NCBI RefSeq assembly: GCF_014649795.1
Contig: NZ_BMTS01000008.1
Span: 310,001 to 374,000, forward strand
Direction of reading: 5' to 3'
Length of the DNA: 64,000 nucleotides
Origin: Streptomyces melanogenes
GTDB taxonomy: Bacteria > Actinomycetota > Actinomycetes > Streptomycetales > Streptomycetaceae
In this document: one piece after another, positions 48,957-58,867 of the stretch
Position numbering within the stretch: the first letter of the stretch is position 1
Layout: every line of letters starts with the position of its first letter
The notes under the pieces: model-generated
Databases searched by the model: none
What the model saw: only the letters and a program-made list of their open reading frames with translations
Told to the model about the DNA's origin: nothing
Position numbers and translations under genes: made by a program

Positions 48957-51107
48957 CTACGGGCGCGGGTTGACGACCGGCGCTAGGAACGGGCTCGGCA
49001 CCCCGTGCCAGGACACCCGCAGCGCCTCGCGCGCCCGCGTGCACGCCACGAACAGCAGGTTCAGCTCGCCGTTCAGGTCCTCCTGGTGCTGCTGGGCGTC
49101 AACCTCGACCGCGGTGACGGCCGACTTCATCGGCACGGTGCCGTCATTCACCCCGGCGACGGCGACGCAGCGGAACTCCAGCCCCTTCATCCGGTGCATG
49201 GTGCCGATCCGGACACCGGCGGCACCGCGCCCGGCACCGAGCACGCACGCGGCGAAGCCGGCCTGCTCCAGGGCCTGGGCGATGTCCCGCCCCAGCTGGA
49301 CGTAGCGCACCGCCACCCCGATGTCCTCCGCCTGCACCCCTGCGCCGATCCAATCCCGCACACGAGCCACCAACGCCTCGATCTCCTCAGGCTTTGTGGC
49401 ATACCCGACCGTCTCCGGCCGCTCTCCGTGCATGGTGGAGCGGTATCCCGCCAGCGTCTCGCTCCCGCCGTCCATGTCGTCCGGTTCCTCACCGGTCAGC
49501 AGTGAGGCCGACCAGGCTAGGTTTTCGTGCGTGGTGCGGTAGTTGATCCGGAGTCGGTGCGAGCGGCCGACGACCTGAACGCCGAGCGAGCGCAGCGACA
49601 CCCGGTTCCCGTAGATCCGCTGATAAGTGTCACCAGCGAGGAACAGATCGTCCTGACCGGGAGCGACCAGGGCCCGCAGGAACCGCCACTGCGCGGGGTG
49701 CAGGTCTTGCGCCTCGTCGATCACGACATGGTGGTACGGCCGCTGTTCCCGGCCGTCCAGGAGACGTGCCGCCTCCGCGCACACCCGAAGGAACGTCCAC
49801 TCGCCAGCCTGGCGCAACTGCTCCTCGAACGTGGTGACGGCTCGCCATACTTGAAGGCGTTTCAGCGGTGGGAGCGCGGTGCCGCGGCCGGTGCGCGGCG
49901 CCTTCAGGTACTCCTCCGGTTCGGTCAGGGCCCGCGCGAGGACGACCTGACGCCACTCCTGGTCGAGGAAGACGTCCGTGAAGTCGATCCCCAATCGTTG
50001 CGCCATGCGCATCCAGCGGGCGGTGATCTCCTTCTGGTCGAAGACCAGTTTCAGTGGGGCGCCGCCGCGCCCCGCCCGTACGATCTCGTTGGCCAGGACG
50101 TCGACGTTGACCACCCGGATCTTCGCTCGGACGTTCTCCTCCTCGACCAGGAGCGTCAGACAGCGCTCCAGCTCGGCCGCAAGATCCCTGGTGAAGGTGG
50201 TGAGCAGAACGCATCCGTCGGGAGCCTCCTCGGGCAGTTGCCGGGCCAGATGATACGCCCGGTGCAGGGCGACCACCGTCTTGCCCGTGCCGGGCCCGCC
50301 GGTGACCCGGGCCGGCCCGGCGTAGCCCTCGTGGTACGCCAACCGGTACTGGCTCGGGTGCAGAAAGACCCGCCAGGCGTCGAACGGCCGCTCCAGGATT
50401 CCCTGCAGTTCGACGGGGCCCGACACGAGCGCGACCCGGCCGCGGGAACGGGCCATCGCAGTGCCCAGCTCGTCACCGTCGTCGGCCGCGGGCGTCCGAG
50501 CGGCGGTCCGCGCGTACGCCTGCACCAGTTCCCGGTCGATCGCCTCGGGCTTCATGCCGGTCGCGAGCCCCAGCAGTACGTCGTACTGATGCTCCGGCAG
50601 TACCTTGTGCAGTGCCTCCAGATGATCCTCGTCAGGGATCAGTCGGATGATCGGCAGGATCTCCTCGTCCACACCGAGGCTGCGCAGCACCTTGTCCGGG
50701 TAGTCGGAGGCGGGGAACAGGCGGGTCAGTTCCTCGACGACCAGCGCACGCAGCCCCGCCGTGGCCCGTTCCAGGGCCACGTCGTTGCGTATCTCGATGC
50801 CTTGCGTCGCCTCGTTCACCGACGCGCGGTGCTTGGCAGCCCAGTCGTTGGCCTTGTCGTGGGGAAGCACCTTGAGCAGCAGGTAGCTGTCGCCCGACTC
50901 ACCCTTGAGGACGACGCCGCGCCAGAATCCGATGATGCGGATGGTCCGCAGCCGTGGATCTTTCTGATGAGTCAGCTTCTCCAGGTGCAGCCCAGTGTGC
51001 GTGGCTGCCGCGAACTTCTCGAACACCTCGAAGACCCGCTTCTGGACTGGTTTCTCCAACGCCGCGAACTCCAGCAGGAAGTCCCGGTGCATCCCCAGCG
51101 TCGCCAT
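48957..51107 (-). CDS. UvrD/Rep-family superfamily 1 helicase with RelE-like N-terminal domain
   Basis: A 716-residue protein. Residues 1-100 resemble a RelE/ParE toxin fold (LEFAALEKPVQKRVFEVFEK, LHLEKLTHQKDPRLRTIRI, FWRGVVLKGESGDSYLLLKV). After a helical linker, the helicase core begins: Walker A GGPGTGKT near residue 270, Walker B VIDEAQDLHP near 460, motif III GDTYQRIYG, motif V/VI GTMHRMKGLEFRCV and LLFVACTRAREAL. It is a DNA/RNA helicase of the DUF2075/UvrD type. The RelE-like N-terminus is seen in some phage-defence helicases. ATG 51107. It probably works with the nuclease-like gene 116 bp upstream; both lie on the minus strand. Confidence 0.85.
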   Translation of the reverse strand: MATLGMHRDFLLEFAALEKPVQKRVFEVFEKFAAATHTGLHLEKLTHQKDPRLRTIRIIGFWRGVVLKGESGDSYLLLKVLPHDKANDWAAKHRASVNEATQGIEIRNDVALERATAGLRALVVEELTRLFPASDYPDKVLRSLGVDEEILPIIRLIPDEDHLEALHKVLPEHQYDVLLGLATGMKPEAIDRELVQAYARTAARTPAADDGDELGTAMARSRGRVALVSGPVELQGILERPFDAWRVFLHPSQYRLAYHEGYAGPARVTGGPGTGKTVVALHRAYHLARQLPEEAPDGCVLLTTFTRDLAAELERCLTLLVEEENVRAKIRVVNVDVLANEIVRAGRGGAPLKLVFDQKEITARWMRMAQRLGIDFTDVFLDQEWRQVVLARALTEPEEYLKAPRTGRGTALPPLKRLQVWRAVTTFEEQLRQAGEWTFLRVCAEAARLLDGREQRPYHHVVIDEAQDLHPAQWRFLRALVAPGQDDLFLAGDTYQRIYGNRVSLRSLGVQVVGRSHRLRINYRTTHENLAWSASLLTGEEPDDMDGGSETLAGYRSTMHGERPETVGYATKPEEIEALVARVRDWIGAGVQAEDIGVAVRYVQLGRDIAQALEQAGFAACVLGAGRGAAGVRIGTMHRMKGLEFRCVAVAGVNDGTVPMKSAVTAVEVDAQQHQEDLNGELNLLFVACTRAREALRVSWHGVPSPFLAPVVNPRP

Positions 51108-51223
51108 CCGCGCCCCCTCCAGAAGACTACGATCACCTTACTGACCAGCTCCGATTCGCGAGACCGGTCAGTACGTGCCAGGGCAGCCGGATCGCCTCGA
51201 TCGCCGTCCGTCTGCGGCGCGGG

Positions 51224-52575
51224 TCAGTTGACTCGGCGGTTGCCGGGTGGAACCTCGCTCCGATGCATCCCCACGACGACGGAGCCCGGCCCGTTGGCGG
51301 ACAGGCTCTCGCGTATTAGGTCGATGACGTAGTCCCAGCCGGTGCCGCGCGTGCCGATCCATCCGTCCCTGAGTAGCGTGGTGAAGGTGGTGTTGTTCAG
51401 GTACCGGGGAACCGACTGCTCGACGATGCGTGTCCCGCCGGACGGCCCGTCGGCCTCAGGGCGTTGAAGCAGTTCCTGGAAGTGCTCCCGCGTCAGATAC
51501 ATGCCGGGGATGAGGGCGGCAGAGTTCATCATGAAGGGAGTGGTTCGACACAGTTTGACCATGCTGGGCGTGGGGACCAGGCGTGGATCCCCCAGGGTCG
51601 TCCGCCCCTCCTGGCTGGTCCGAGCCCACTCGTCCTCGGCCTTGCACTGGTCGTCGACGGTCTCCATACGCTTCAACTCCCGCTCGCCGGTGGCGTCGTG
51701 CCAGTACACCCAGCCGGGCCCGCTCTGACGCATCCGCTTGTACTGGACCATGGCCACGCTTCGGGCGTGCTCGTTCACGTAAATCATGTCGACGCCCATG
51801 ACGGTCTCGGCGTTCGTGCGGTTGGCGTTGTACACGAACAGCCGATGGCGGGATTCAGAGCTGCGGCGGTAGATCCGCCAGGCGACCTGCACGGCGTCTT
51901 CGCCCTCCATGCCAGGAAAGCGAAGGTAGTCGTGGACGATCTGCTGGTCCTCGATCTGTCGGAGGGCGGGCATCCCTTCGATGAAGGGGACGGACCGGGA
52001 TCGAGGATCGTCCCCGCCGAGCGGCTGCTGCCACGCTTCGAGTGGATCGCGGTCCGCGCCGAACGTCTCCATGACGGTACCCAGCGCGTCCTTCTCAAAG
52101 CTTCGCTGTTCTCCTTCCCTGCCTGTCGGAGGATTGGCACCCAGGCTGTTCTCCAGGTCGTCCAACGTCTCGTTCAGTTCCGGCCGCAGGTGCCGGATGG
52201 CGGCGAGCAGATTGTCGCCGGCCGCGGGAGACAAACGACCGTCGTCCTTGAGGAATCGGCGGCTGGCCCCCATCGCGCCCTCGAGGTCGACGAGCGGCAG
52301 CGAAACCCGGAGTGTGGTGAAGTCGCGGGGAGCAGGGCGCGTTCGTAGGTGCCCGACCGCCTGCCCGGGAAGACGCCGCCCACCCCGATGATCCTGCGCT
52401 GCTCATAGCGGGCGTGACGGTCCGTGAAGAAGGCGAGGCACCAGACGCGCGGCTTCCTCCAGTCTTTGTACGGATACGCGAAGGTCCGCTCACCGCGGGT
52501 CAGCCATGCCGGAGGCTTTTCGGGGAGCCGCTCCATCATCAGCGCAGTGCTGTGCACCAGAGCGACGGCGACCAT
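51224..52575 (-). pseudogene. Frameshifted probable PD-(D/E)XK nuclease
   Basis: It starts at ATG 52575 with a perfect AGGAGG site (MVAVALVHSTALMMERLPE). The frame breaks near 52330, where the reading LLPA should continue as DFTTLRVSLPLVDLEGAMGA. Inserting one C in the C4 run restores 450 codons. The C-terminal part (52273-51224) contains VMGVDMIYVNEHARS then VAMVQYKRM, the D...Q-x-K pattern of PD-(D/E)XK nucleases, and GGTRIVEQSVPRYL. It lies just before the UvrD-type helicase and is probably its partner. Either a real loss-of-function mutation or a sequencing slip. Confidence 0.6.
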
Positions 52576-52727
52576 TTGTGACCTCCTGCATCATGTGAAA
52601 CCGGAGGCTCAATTGTTGGCCAGGTTCCGGGCTTCAGGGCTAAGTGGCCGTCAACCGGCCATGGAAATGGCGATGATTTGACGGTGACGGGAATTCATCA
52701 GGGGCCTGGCCACCGCGCGAGAACCCC

Positions 52728-53465
52728 TCAGCGCTGCAACTCCCTTATGTGTTCCCCCATCCGTCCCGGTATGGGACCGCCGTTCAGTAGCACGCCCGCC
52801 TCGATGTTGCGCTCGGCGCCGGCCTCCGCGAGGTTGGCGCCGGAAAGAAAGAGCATTCGGTCGTCGGCCACCGCCAGCTTCGCGTATAACCGGCTTCCAG
52901 GAGCGGGGCGTTGACCCGTCGACCAGCGCCAGAGCCTCAGGCCCGGTACGCGGGAGAAGGCATCGGCCGGCTCACGCCCGGAGAGTAGCCCGCCCGCGCC
53001 TTCCAGCGTCTCCACGACGATGTCCACTGTGACGCCCCGGGCCACGGCCTCGGACAGCGCTGCGGTCAGCGGTGCGTACGAGCGGGCCGAGTAGGTCACA
53101 GCGACGAGCCGGTGCTCTGCGGCGCCGACCACCTCCGTCAGCACCTGGGCGGTGGCGCGGCTGGATGTCCCAGGCGTGGAAGGGCCACTCCACATCGCAC
53201 GAGCCTCGGTGTCCTCGCGCTGCCGGGTCCAGGCCGCCGCGTAACCCCGCAGATACGCCGCCGTCTCCGCCGAGGGAACGCCGCCCTCCGTCATTGACGC
53301 CAGCAACACTGATACGGCTTACAGCGCGGCCGGCGCCTGAAGCCTGCCGAGGATGTACGCCGGGGAGCGGCCCTGGGAGAGGAGCGTGGCCAGCGCCTTA
53401 GTCCGTGTGGGCCAGAGCGAGGCGGCGGCCGTCGCTGCCGCCACCTCGAAACGTCTGCGGCTCAC
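52728..53465 (-). pseudogene. drmC: DISARM drmC (phospholipase D-like), inactivated
   Basis: The full-length frame begins at GTG 53465 (VSRRRFEVAAATAAASLWPT), then has TAA at codon 49, followed by ASMTEGGVPSAETAAYLRGY and a PLD domain. The HKD motif normally reading H-A-K-x4-D is Y-A-K-L-A-V-A-D here (RLYAKLAVADDR), so the catalytic His is replaced. NIEAGVLL is kept. Both the stop and the mutated motif point to a dead gene. A 193-residue product from 53309 is possible. Confidence 0.8.
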
Positions 53466-53478
53466 CGGGTCGATCCGC

Positions 53479-54522
53479 TCACCCGAAGTTCGGGATTAGG
53501 GCCAGCGTTTTCGGGTCGCCTGCCAGATGGGTGATGAACCGCCGGTCCAGGAACCGGTTGCCGCGCTCGCACGTCGTCTCGGACACGAACAGGCAGGAGT
53601 GGCAGGCGGCACCGTGCAGGAAGTCCTCCGGCGCCTTGGGAAGACGCTCGCCGCACAGCGGGTCCGAGGAGCACCGCCCCGCCTTGTACAGCGCCGTCCG
53701 TACGATCCTGGCCAGCCGGTTCTCACCGGTGCTCGGGTCCTGATCGGCGAGGGAGACCAGCCCGCCGAGCGTGCCCTCCGAGTCCGGGACGGCCGTGTAG
53801 ATGAGGATGCCGGTCCGCCGTTCCTCGGCGTCGCCACTGTAGATCCGCTCGGCCAGACTCGCCGAGTTGTAGCCGCACTCCATCGCGATGGTGCGGATGA
53901 GCAGATGGGAGAGCGTGTGAACGGCGATGTAGCGACTGCCTGGCTAGCCTTGCATCAGGTCGGAGCCGTCCTGGATCCGTTCCGACCTGCGGTGGTCGCG
54001 GAACCGGCCGAAAGCCGCGGCGTGTGCGGCGACGGCGTCGCTCGACGCGACCCGCTGCTCGATCAGGTAATCGTCCACCCGCAGGAACAGACCTTCGCCG
54101 CGCACCTCGCGTAACCATTCTACCTGCCGCACCTGGGAGAAGACAGTGGACAACGGCCCACTGAGCGAGGCGTCCACGAGCGCGAAGTCCTCGGTCGGGT
54201 CGGCGGTCTTCGCCGCGGACAGCACCTGCCACTCGGGGGTCAGCAGGTCAGGAGGGCCCGGCGGCTGCTCGGTCTCGCCCGCATCACCAGCGTTGTGCAC
54301 GGTCGCCATGGAGATGATCGACTCCGGCAAGAGGGCCGGTCTCACGGGGAAGCGCCCGGCGATGCGCTGCCGTTCGTCGTCGGGATCGAGGAGTTCCGGA
54401 CGAATGAAATTGAGGGCGACCGGACGCCTCAGATGCAGGTCGGCGCACACCTCGCGCATCGCTTCGTGACCTATCGGCGCGCGCATCCCGCAACGAACTG
54501 CGATGCGCTGTCCCCGAGCCAT
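53479..54522 (-). pseudogene. drmB: DISARM drmB (DUF1998) C-terminal remnant
   Basis: Two pieces in one frame: 53944-54522 (EWQVLSAAKTADPTEDFAL..., QVRQVEWLREVRGEGLFLRV) and 53479-53943 (YIAVHTLSHLLIRTIAMECG, LHGAACHSCLFVSETTCERG). A TAG at 53944-53946 separates them without a shift. The Cys-rich LHGAACHSCLF..TTCERGNRFLDRR is the DrmB/DUF1998 signature. About 350 codons remain of a usual 600 or so. It stands 13 bp before drmC, the normal DISARM order. drmA, methylase and drmD are absent. Confidence 0.75.
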
Positions 54523-54552
54523 ACGGGGGGCCTCCCCAAGGTGTGTACGCAA

Positions 54553-55059
54553 CCGGTCTGTCCCGGACCATCACGGTGCGTGCATGGTCGCTGACGATCC
54601 TAGGTCAGCACGAGAGGACCAGGGAGCGGACGGGTAAACCGAAAGTCTCGAAGCTACCGAATCCTTCGCCGACGCCCCGCTCCACGAGAGTTGCATGCCT
54701 TCAGGAGCGGTGTACGACTCACGGTGCTACGCCGTATTCAAGGGGACGGGACGGAGTACTGGGGACTTTCACAGACGCGCCGCAAGTACGGGTTCGGGGC
54801 AGGTCGCAGGCCAGCAAGATTGGCCCTTGCGTCGTGTGCTCTGTTGTCCGTGCGCTCTGCAGTACGGCCCCTGACCACGTATCAAATCAGCAACCTTCGA
54901 CTGCCCGAACCAGACGACATCAGCCACCTGAAGGCCGCATGCAATCCGATTCCGGTCGCAAGTTGTCATCCACCACACGGGCAGCCGGCATACGGGGCGG
55001 CCACGCAAGCATGGATTCCGCGGTCGTGTACAGGAACCCGGCGAGCGTAGGGTGAAGCC
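54553..55059. other. Intergenic region between the DISARM remnant and a zinc protein
   Basis: About 500 bp with mixed GC. No open frame has a credible ribosome site and family match. It should carry the promoter of the gene at 55060. Probably the eroded site of missing DISARM genes. Confidence 0.4.
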
Positions 55060-55812
55060 ATGGCCAAGCTCACGGAGGAGCAGAAGCGGCAACGAGCCGC
55101 CAAGCGTGCTCTGCGCTCGGCCCTCGAAGCCGAAGCGGATGACCGGCGGCGCCGCGAGCGGGATGAACAGTGGGAGCGCGAAGGCACACGTCTCAGCTGG
55201 GCGGAGTACGTGGCTGGTGAGCCCTGCCGCGGTTGCGGACTGCCCATGACGGATGAGCTGGGGAGCTGGCCACCTCTCCTGAAGTTGTCCGAGGCGGAGA
55301 AGCTCGAATACGAGGAAGCCAACCAGAAGTTCCGGGAGCGGCACGTCGACTGCCGGGACGCCCGGTGGACCGTCAGCGGTTCTCGGGTAACGCACTGCTG
55401 TTTCTGCTGCCCGCCACCGCCGATGGGGCCGAAGCAGGTGGAGAAGCTCGCCAGGCTGTTCGCTTCCTGGCCCTCACGGGAGGAACGCAAGAAGGATCTC
55501 GATACTTGGGACCTCACTCTCCGTTGCGACCATGTGGTGCCACACATTCAGCATCGCGAGCACAGCTACGTTTCTACCCGCATCGTCGACTGCCCAGAGT
55601 GCGGGGAGCGTCGCGGCGTAGCGAGCAGTGAGCGGGTAGGGCCGGCATATCGCGATGACGGGACCATCCGTGAGCGGGCGGCAGCTGATCGAGACAGGCT
55701 CGCCCGTGAATTGGCAGCCGCCGAGGCGAAGTTGGCCAGTCAGCAGAAGAACGCGGCGGCAACCCAACGCCGCATCGCCGAACTGCAGGAAGAGCTCGGC
55801 AGTAAGTCTTGA
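55060..55812 (+). CDS. Cys-rich zinc protein with C-terminal coiled coil
   Basis: A 250-residue protein. The N-terminus is a charged helix (EEQKRQRAAKRALRSALEAE). The centre has GEPCRGCGLPMTDELGSW, THCCFCCPPPPMG and CDHVVPHIQHREHSY with IVDCPECGERRG, together enough Cys/His for two zinc sites; CDHVVPHIQH has an HNH-like look. The last 70 residues are a coiled coil (ERAAADRDRLARELAAAEAK). It could be a DNA-binding or HNH-related protein of the island, but the pattern is not diagnostic. It begins at ATG 55060 after GGGTGAAGCC. Confidence 0.65.
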   Translation: MAKLTEEQKRQRAAKRALRSALEAEADDRRRRERDEQWEREGTRLSWAEYVAGEPCRGCGLPMTDELGSWPPLLKLSEAEKLEYEEANQKFRERHVDCRDARWTVSGSRVTHCCFCCPPPPMGPKQVEKLARLFASWPSREERKKDLDTWDLTLRCDHVVPHIQHREHSYVSTRIVDCPECGERRGVASSERVGPAYRDDGTIRERAAADRDRLARELAAAEAKLASQQKNAAATQRRIAELQEELGSKS

Positions 55813-55899
55813 TGAGACGAAGCGCAGGCGGCGATGCCAAATCATTTCCCGGCAACGCTTCCCATGGGTACCGGCCGGGAACCCTCGTGTATCGAGGCG

Positions 55900-56370
55900 T
55901 CAGGACTTGGCGGTCGAATCGCGGCCAGGCCAGTACTTCGGCGGGGCGACGGCCGGGTCCGTGATCTGGAGGCGCTTCTGCCGGGTCGGGTCGATCGACG
56001 TCAGGGCGACGAGACGCTGGCCGTCGGCTGTTTCGAGTTCGGACAGGGCGTGGGGAAGGGCCGCGCAGACGGTGGCGATCGCCGTGCCCAGGCCCACCAG
56101 GCCACCGTGTTTGTTGTTCTGGCGGTACTCGATGCGATGCAGGCCCGACTGTGCGATGGCCGCCACTTCGAGTGGCCGGCTGAGCTGCTTGGTGTCGTTG
56201 GTGACGACGACCTCGAAGCCGTCGGCCTTGGCCTTGGCGTACAGCTCGATGTCCTTCGTGCCCGTTCAGCCCTTGAGCTCGTGGACGTGGACGACTTCAT
56301 GCGCCTTCAGCAGGATGGGCACGATCTCGGCCATGGGACGGGGCACGTTCTCGTCGAGCAGCAGTTTCAA
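55900..56370 (-). pseudogene. PIN-like toxin gene with a W-to-stop mutation
   Basis: TTG 56370 begins (M)KLLLDENVPRPMAEIVPILL...VHVHELKG, then TGA where a TGG (Trp) is expected, then TGTKDIELYAKAKADGFEVV and VTNDTKQLS. This is the VapC-like/DUF5615 acidic pocket (LLDEN, ELKG-TGTKD, VTND). The remaining 85 codons are open. It is the second gene of a pair; its TTG overlaps the antitoxin stop (TTGA). As it stands the toxin is truncated at 36 codons. Confidence 0.75.
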
Positions 56371-57014
56371 GCGACAACCTGCCGGGGCTCGCTGCTGCCA
56401 TAGCTGTCGACGTACTCGCTGAAGTCGGCGGCGTCCCGGGCGGCCTCGGCCGTCACGCCTGGGTAGAACTCACCGATCTGGTCCGGCGGGATGCCGTCTC
56501 TTACGAGGGCAGCGACATCTGAGGCTGGGATCCTGGTGCCTTGGATGACCGGTTCTCCGCCCCGGACCGACTCGTCGACCGCGACGTGCTCACGGGGGGG
56601 GTGAGCAGAGCGGGAATACTACGGCCGTCCTTATAGAAGGGCGCGAGAACATCCACCATCTGGTGGATGACCACGTTGCCCCCCCTTGATCAGGTCTACG
56701 GCGTGGTCGGGTTCAGCCAGATAGATCGTGTCCGGGCCCGCGACGAGTTTGTACGAGGAGAGGTGCTCCCACTCGCCGAGGTCTTCCCGGAGCGTGTTCA
56801 GCGCACGGCGGATCTTCTGCAACGAAGCCTCTTCGCGCAGCTGCACGCAGATGCGGAGTGCGACAACGTCGCGGAACGAGTAGAGAATCGGCCTCTCGCT
56901 GGAGATCTCGGGGACGAGCACGGCGCCTTTGGGCCCGGAGGCTCGGCGCCAGTGGGACAGCTGGCGCAGAGTGGCGCCGGAAAGAGCTGCGGCGAGTTTG
57001 GGTTCGTACGACAC
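56367..57014 (-). pseudogene. MerR-HTH/DUF433 antitoxin gene broken at two homopolymer runs
   Basis: GTG 57014 with a perfect AAGGAGG site. The N-terminus SYEPKLAAALSGATLRQLSH is a MerR-like HTH. The C-terminal DUF433 part is clear in another frame (VRGGEPVIQGTRIPASDVAA, IPPDQIGEFYPGVT). The frame is lost at a G7 run (56679-56685) and regained after a C8 run (56594-56601). Correcting one base at each run yields a continuous protein of about 215 residues. It overlaps the toxin start (TTGA). Confidence 0.7.
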
Positions 57015-57238
57015 CGCGTGCCTCCTTCCGTCTTCCGCCCCCATCGATATCGGCCCGAACGTACCCCCTTCTCCTTGAGTCCACGCGGCACAGAAACCGA
57101 AGGGCCCATTCAGGGTGAGCCGGGGACGCCGGACGCCCCCATGCCGCTGCCACGGGAATCGCCACAGGCCGGCACACGTCCGTGGCATTTTCGGCCACCC
57201 ACCGGCGGCGCCCGTATGCGCCGCGTAACCTCACGGGC

Positions 57239-58867
57239 ATGGGGGCATCAGCATCCGGTGCAGGTCAGGACGCCGACGAGGAGGCGCGGCGGCGGCTGAA
57301 CGCGTACACGTACCTCAGCGCGCCCGAGCGGCTGGAGCACGTCGCGATCATGCGGGTCTTCTGCGGAACGCTGCTGGCGGATCTCGCCGTCCCGGACATC
57401 ATGGCGAAACTGCGCCAGACCGGTGCTTCCGCCGCAGGACTCGACGCCGACACCCTCACAGTCCGACTGGAACAGCTGGTCCAGTGGGGAAACCTGCTCC
57501 GCAGCAGCCACACGGTGAACGCGTCCAGCATCAGCGAGTACCAGCGTTCCCGCTCGCGCTACCAGCTGTCGAAACTGGGCGAACGCATCCAGCGGGACGC
57601 CGACGGGGTCCTGGCCGAGGCCGACGCCGCCCGCGAGGTGAGCAACGAACTGCTGGCACTGGTCGAGCGCGGGCTGCGGGAGCTGGCCGACCTCGTGACC
57701 GCGCCGGGCGGCGTCGAGCCGCAGGACGGACTGGAGCGGATCAGCACGCTGTTCGTGCAGTTCACCGAGTTCGCGGACTCCATACGCGACTTCTACGCCT
57801 ACCTCGGCCAGGTGCTGTCTCGCTACGACCTGGACAGCGCCGAGTACCAGGGCTTCAAGGAGCTGCTCCTGGACTACGTCGAGGCAATCACGGAGGACGT
57901 GGCGTTCCGCGCGCCCCGGATCTCGGCGGCGTTGGACACCCTGTGGCCGCTCATCCCGGCTCTGCTGGACCGACTGGACTCCCACGCCCAGGGGCTCACC
58001 GGGCTCTCGACGCAGGCGCAGGGCGAAAGCCGCCCGGACGTCCGGATCCAGCGCAGCCGGGGCCGCGAATTCGCGGACTGGGAGGGCCTGCGCGGCTGGT
58101 TCAGCAACACCGACGGCCAGGGCAGCCAGGTCGACCAGCTACGCGATGCCACTCTGCGCGCGTTGCAGTCGCTGCTCGCCAACGCCAAGCGAATGCTGCG
58201 GTCGGCCACCGGGGAGATGTCCCGGCGCAAGGATCTGCTGCGGCTGGCCTGCTGGTTCGACGAAGCGACGCCGCGGGACGCGCACGACATCGCCGTCGCC
58301 GCCTTCGGGCTGTACGGCGCCCGCCATCTGGGCATACCTCCGGCCACCGACGAGGTGGTGCCCGCCTACACAAGCTGGTGGACCGGTCCGGTGGTCGAGG
58401 TACCGGTGGCCCTGCGTGAAAGAGGCAGCCGCGCCCAGCGGGGCCGGGCCTCCGCGGTGGAAGACCACTCCGCGCAGAAGCAGCTGCTCAGGGAGGCCGC
58501 ACGGCAGCGGGCAGCGGCCAGAGCAGCAGCGGCGGACGAACTGCGCAGCGCGTCCGGCCGGTTCGCCGAGGTACGCCTCACGTCAGCGGCGCTCGGCCTG
58601 CTCTTGGAGCTACTGGCCACTGCGCTCGGAAACGCACAGCTCAGCAGGCCCGTCAGCACGGACGGGGAGAGGACGGCGGTGTTTGACCTCGACTCGGCCA
58701 GCAGTGAAGACGCCGAACTGCGTATCCGCCTCACCGTGCGCCGGACGGCGGGCACGCGAACGGTGCTGTACTCGGCCGACGGCGACCTGCTGCTGGACGA
58801 CCTGGAGCTGGACATCGGTCGCACCTCCGCTGCGGTCGGCGGCGAAGCGGAGGCGAGCGTGTCATGA
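57239..58867 (+). CDS. jetA: Wadjet JetA (TIGR02677, MksF-like kleisin)
   Basis: A 542-residue protein of the TIGR02677 family. RLNAYTYLSAPERLEHVAIMRVF is the typical opening. The N-terminal winged-helix domain is followed by a long helical region and the C-terminal LLLELLATALGNAQL with IRLTVRRTAGTRTVL. JetA is the kleisin that bridges the SMC-like JetC heads in the Wadjet complex, which recognises and cleaves closed-circular plasmids. The ATG at 57239 has only a weak ribosome site. It overlaps jetB (ATGA). Complete and unbroken. Confidence 0.9.
   Translation: MGASASGAGQDADEEARRRLNAYTYLSAPERLEHVAIMRVFCGTLLADLAVPDIMAKLRQTGASAAGLDADTLTVRLEQLVQWGNLLRSSHTVNASSISEYQRSRSRYQLSKLGERIQRDADGVLAEADAAREVSNELLALVERGLRELADLVTAPGGVEPQDGLERISTLFVQFTEFADSIRDFYAYLGQVLSRYDLDSAEYQGFKELLLDYVEAITEDVAFRAPRISAALDTLWPLIPALLDRLDSHAQGLTGLSTQAQGESRPDVRIQRSRGREFADWEGLRGWFSNTDGQGSQVDQLRDATLRALQSLLANAKRMLRSATGEMSRRKDLLRLACWFDEATPRDAHDIAVAAFGLYGARHLGIPPATDEVVPAYTSWWTGPVVEVPVALRERGSRAQRGRASAVEDHSAQKQLLREAARQRAAARAAAADELRSASGRFAEVRLTSAALGLLLELLATALGNAQLSRPVSTDGERTAVFDLDSASSEDAELRIRLTVRRTAGTRTVLYSADGDLLLDDLELDIGRTSAAVGGEAEASVS

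Noticed and set aside
48957..52575. Gabija system (nuclease plus UvrD-like helicase)
   Set aside because: GajA is an OLD/TOPRIM nuclease with an ABC ATPase; the adjacent gene has no Walker motifs and shows a PD-(D/E)XK pattern instead.
54691..55050. A 119-codon rightward ORF before the zinc protein gene
   Set aside because: No ribosome site, low complexity, atypical codon use and no recognisable domain.
56594..56685. Programmed ribosomal frameshifting at the G7 and C8 runs
   Set aside because: There is no slippery heptamer with a downstream pseudoknot, and two independent shifts would be needed; decay, phase variation or sequencing error is simpler.
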